DNA of 64,000 nt from Desulfovibrionaceae bacterium. GTDB taxonomy: Bacteria > Desulfobacterota > Desulfovibrionia > Desulfovibrionales > Desulfovibrionaceae. Within the stretch, counting starts at the first letter, position 1; each line of letters opens with the position of its first letter. The DNA lies in NCBI GenBank assembly GCA_016932995.1, contig JAFGBU010000001.1:1-64000 (forward strand). The letters are read 5' to 3'. Shown here piece after piece: positions 62,476-64,000 of this stretch. The position numbers and the translations under genes are program-made. The notes under the pieces were generated by a model. The model was not told the DNA's origin. It saw only the letters and a program-made list of their open reading frames with translations, and did no database searches.

Positions 62476-63042
62476 ATGAATTTCTTGGACATCATCCTGT
62501 TGGCCGCGGCCGGTTTCTTTGTCTACCGGGGCTTCAGGCGCGGCTTCGTCAAGGAGATCGTGTCCCTGGGCTCCATCGCCCTGGGCGTGTTCGTGGCCTC
62601 GCGCTACCACGGGCTCATCGCGCCGCACATCAGCGTGTACCTGTCCAACGAGACGGGCATCAAGGCGGCCAGCTACCTGCTGGCCTTCGTGGGCACCCTG
62701 GTGGTCTGCTGGATCATCGCCAAGATTTTGAAAAACTTCCTGGAGGTCACCGTCGGCGAGTCCCTGGACCAGGCCGCCGGGGCCCTGTTCGGCCTGGCCG
62801 AGGGCGTGCTGGTCTGCCTGGTGATCCTGCTCGCGCTCAAGTCCTTTCTGCCCAACGCCGCGTTCGTGCGCGGCTCCAAGCTGGCGGTCAAGTCCGAATG
62901 GATGCTCGGCTACCTGGCCGACTTCACCCCGGAGGCGGTGCGCAAGACCCTCGAAAAGAGCGGCATAAACATGCCCGCCGGTCAGCCCGACACCCGGCCG
63001 GACCAGGCCCCGGCGGACAAGGACAAGGCCGGCGCCCTTTGA
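62476..63042 (+). CDS. CvpA family membrane protein
   Basis: A 188-residue inner-membrane protein of the CvpA family. Four hydrophobic segments are visible (MNFLDIILLAAAGFFVYRGF, IVSLGSIALGVFVASRYHGL, ASYLLAFVGTLVVCWIIAKI, ALFGLAEGVLVCLVILLALK), and the loop FRRGFVKEIVSLGS is typical. E. coli CvpA is tied to colicin V production and to envelope fitness; a precise biochemical role is not known. The C-terminus is a charged, Pro-rich tail. The 183-base gap to rfbC holds no clear promoter. mazG follows after 64 bases. Confidence 0.9.
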   Translation: MNFLDIILLAAAGFFVYRGFRRGFVKEIVSLGSIALGVFVASRYHGLIAPHISVYLSNETGIKAASYLLAFVGTLVVCWIIAKILKNFLEVTVGESLDQAAGALFGLAEGVLVCLVILLALKSFLPNAAFVRGSKLAVKSEWMLGYLADFTPEAVRKTLEKSGINMPAGQPDTRPDQAPADKDKAGAL

Positions 63043-63106
63043 GCCTCTGAGGCCCCCGGGCCGCCCCGGTCCGCCCCGAACGAACAAAGACCCCTGGAGA
63101 AAGACG

Positions 63107-63898
63107 GTGAACAGCGCAGACAGGTCGCCTTGCCTGGACAGGGTCCTCGGGGTGATCGACTCGCTGCTCGGCCCGAACGGCTGCCCGTGGGACAAGAAAC
63201 AGACCCCCGAGAGCCTGTGCGACTACCTGGTCGAGGAGGCCTTCGAGCTGGTCGCGGCCATCAGGGCCGGGGACCAAACCGAGGTCATGGAGGAGCTGGG
63301 CGACGTGCTCTTCCTGCTCCTGTTCGTGGCCCGGCTGTATGCGGACCAAAAGGCCTTCGGCCTGGACGAGGTGCTCCGGGCCAACGCCGAGAAGATGATC
63401 CGCCGCCACCCCCACGTGTTCGGGGACAAGGAGATCAAGGACCAGCAGGAACTGATCCGGGTCTGGGAAAAGATCAAGCGCGGGGAAAAGGACGCCGGGC
63501 CGGGCCGGGTGTTCGGGTCCCTGCCCCGGGGCCTGCCCCCGCTGCTGCGCGCCTACCGCATCAACTCCAAGGCCGCGCGCAACAACTTCACCTGGGCCTC
63601 GGACCAGGACCAGGAACGACACCTGGCCTCGGAATGGGAGGAGTTCAGGGGGGCCCTTGCGGCCGCGGACCCGGAGTCTGCGGAGCGCGAGTTCGGGGAC
63701 TATCTGTTCAGCCTGGTGGAGACCGGCCGCAGGAAGGGGATCAAGGCCAACGCGGCCCTGGACTCGGCCAACCAGCGCTTCCTGGCCCGCTTTGAGCGCA
63801 TGGAGGACCTGGCCCGGGAACAGGGCCGGGAGATCAACGAGCTTGATTTGAAGGAAATGAACGCCCTGTGGGAGCGGGCCAAGGCCGAATTGGGCTGA
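63107..63898 (+). CDS. mazG: Nucleoside triphosphate pyrophosphohydrolase MazG
   Basis: A 263-residue two-domain hydrolase that degrades (d)NTPs to monophosphates, a house-cleaning activity. The first domain has CPWDKKQTPESLCDYLVEEA and TEVMEELGDVLFLLLFVARL (the EExxD metal pattern), then RRHPHVFGDKE. The second has WASDQDQERHLASEWEEFRG and AEREFGDYLFSLVETGRRKG, with GIKANAALDSANQRFLARFE. The start is GTG at 63107 with GGAG 7 bases before it. It is probably co-transcribed with cvpA. Confidence 0.95.
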   Translation: MNSADRSPCLDRVLGVIDSLLGPNGCPWDKKQTPESLCDYLVEEAFELVAAIRAGDQTEVMEELGDVLFLLLFVARLYADQKAFGLDEVLRANAEKMIRRHPHVFGDKEIKDQQELIRVWEKIKRGEKDAGPGRVFGSLPRGLPPLLRAYRINSKAARNNFTWASDQDQERHLASEWEEFRGALAAADPESAEREFGDYLFSLVETGRRKGIKANAALDSANQRFLARFERMEDLAREQGREINELDLKEMNALWERAKAELG

Positions 63899-63906
63899 GG
63901 GCGGCC

Positions 63907-63934
63907 TAAAGTTTTTTCAGGCCTTGGCCGAAGG
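63907..63934 (+). promoter_or_regulatory. Sigma-28-like promoter at the right edge
   Basis: TAAA (63907-63910) is followed after 16 bases by GCCGAAGG (63927-63934). The first half reads TAAAGTTT, the full extended sigma-28 -35 element. The spacer is one base over the optimum and the last four bases of the -10 differ in part. The start codon at 63981 lies 46 bases further on. Confidence 0.55.
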
Positions 63935-63980
63935 ACCTGATAAGCGTTATTTTCAACCCCGGCTCAAGGGAGGGGAGCCT

Positions 63981-64000
63981 ATGGACGTGAGCGCCATCTC
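63981..64000 (+). CDS. Start of a gene cut by the right edge, possibly YjfB-type motility protein
   Basis: ATG at 63981 follows GGGAGGGGAGCCT, a strong ribosome binding site. Only MDVSAIS can be read before the window ends. Small putative motility proteins of the YjfB kind often begin MDVSSIA or similar, and a sigma-28-like promoter lies upstream. Seven residues cannot prove a family, so this is a suggestion only. Confidence 0.4.

Overview
The window comes from a GC-rich chromosome (roughly two-thirds G+C by eye) that looks like a sulfate-reducing deltaproteobacterium of the Desulfovibrionales. The diagnostic genes are a complete Qrc menaquinone-reductase complex (qrcABCD), a periplasmic tetraheme cytochrome c3, a large chemotaxis operon of the Desulfovibrio CheA3 kind, and a fused AccA/AccD-type carboxyltransferase with its own biotin carboxylase and carrier. 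I see no insertion sequence, prophage, CRISPR array or plasmid gene. The window reads as core chromosome with closely packed genes, and no stretch over 300 bases lacks a gene.

Layout, left to right. 1-8065: the cut start of an RluA-type pseudouridine synthase, an AddA/AddB-like helicase-nuclease pair, a DUF296 protein and an LhgO-like oxidase. 8062-13866 (minus): an operon read as cpoB-like lipoprotein, dprA, small protein, HDOD protein, receiver-GGDEF protein, xerC-like recombinase, cyclophilin. 14034-14978: an unknown 8-helix membrane protein. 15043-23849 (minus): cheB, HEAT-repeat protein, cheR, ParA ATPase, extended CheW, cheY, cheA, closed by an intrinsic terminator. 24084-24208: tRNA-Pro(CGG) and its terminator. 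24350-27924: L-serine dehydratase, an amino-acid transporter, a stand-alone RAM domain, and cytochrome c3 behind a consensus sigma-54 promoter. 28022-31873 (minus): peptide-binding lipoprotein and bifunctional Rel/SpoT. 32078-36196: SWIM-SNF2 helicase and an unknown membrane protein. 36214-43398 (minus): motA, motB, PilZ, biotin carboxylase, carboxyltransferase, biotinyl-carrier-like protein, small protein, ssb. 43503-45114: purine nucleoside phosphorylase, then a FlgO-like lipoprotein behind a consensus sigma-28 promoter. 45127-49012 (minus): polar amino-acid ABC transporter plus deoC. 49265-55298: RND efflux pair and a Tat-signal aspartate decarboxylase/aminotransferase. 55368-60094 (minus): Qrc. 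60266-62292 (minus): sugar-nucleotide genes. 62476-64000: cvpA, mazG and the start of a probable motility gene.

Motility and signalling is the strongest theme. It includes the che operon, the motAB-PilZ stator block, the sigma-28-controlled flgO, a second sigma-28-like promoter at the right edge, and a c-di-GMP/HDOD pair. Energy metabolism is the second: cytochrome c3 carries periplasmic electrons and Qrc passes them to menaquinone. The most interesting candidate system is the chemotaxis operon, which combines a positioning ATPase, an N-terminally extended CheW, a 641-residue HEAT-repeat protein and a CheA with two phosphotransfer domains plus a His-less third one. Other notable items are the apparently Tat-exported aspartate beta-decarboxylase, the carboxylase carrier with two barrel domains and unusual lysine contexts, and the sigma-54 promoter in front of cytochrome c3.

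All functional calls were made by reading motifs by eye, with no database search. Starts were chosen from ribosome binding sites and family N-termini and differ from the longest possible frame in many genes.
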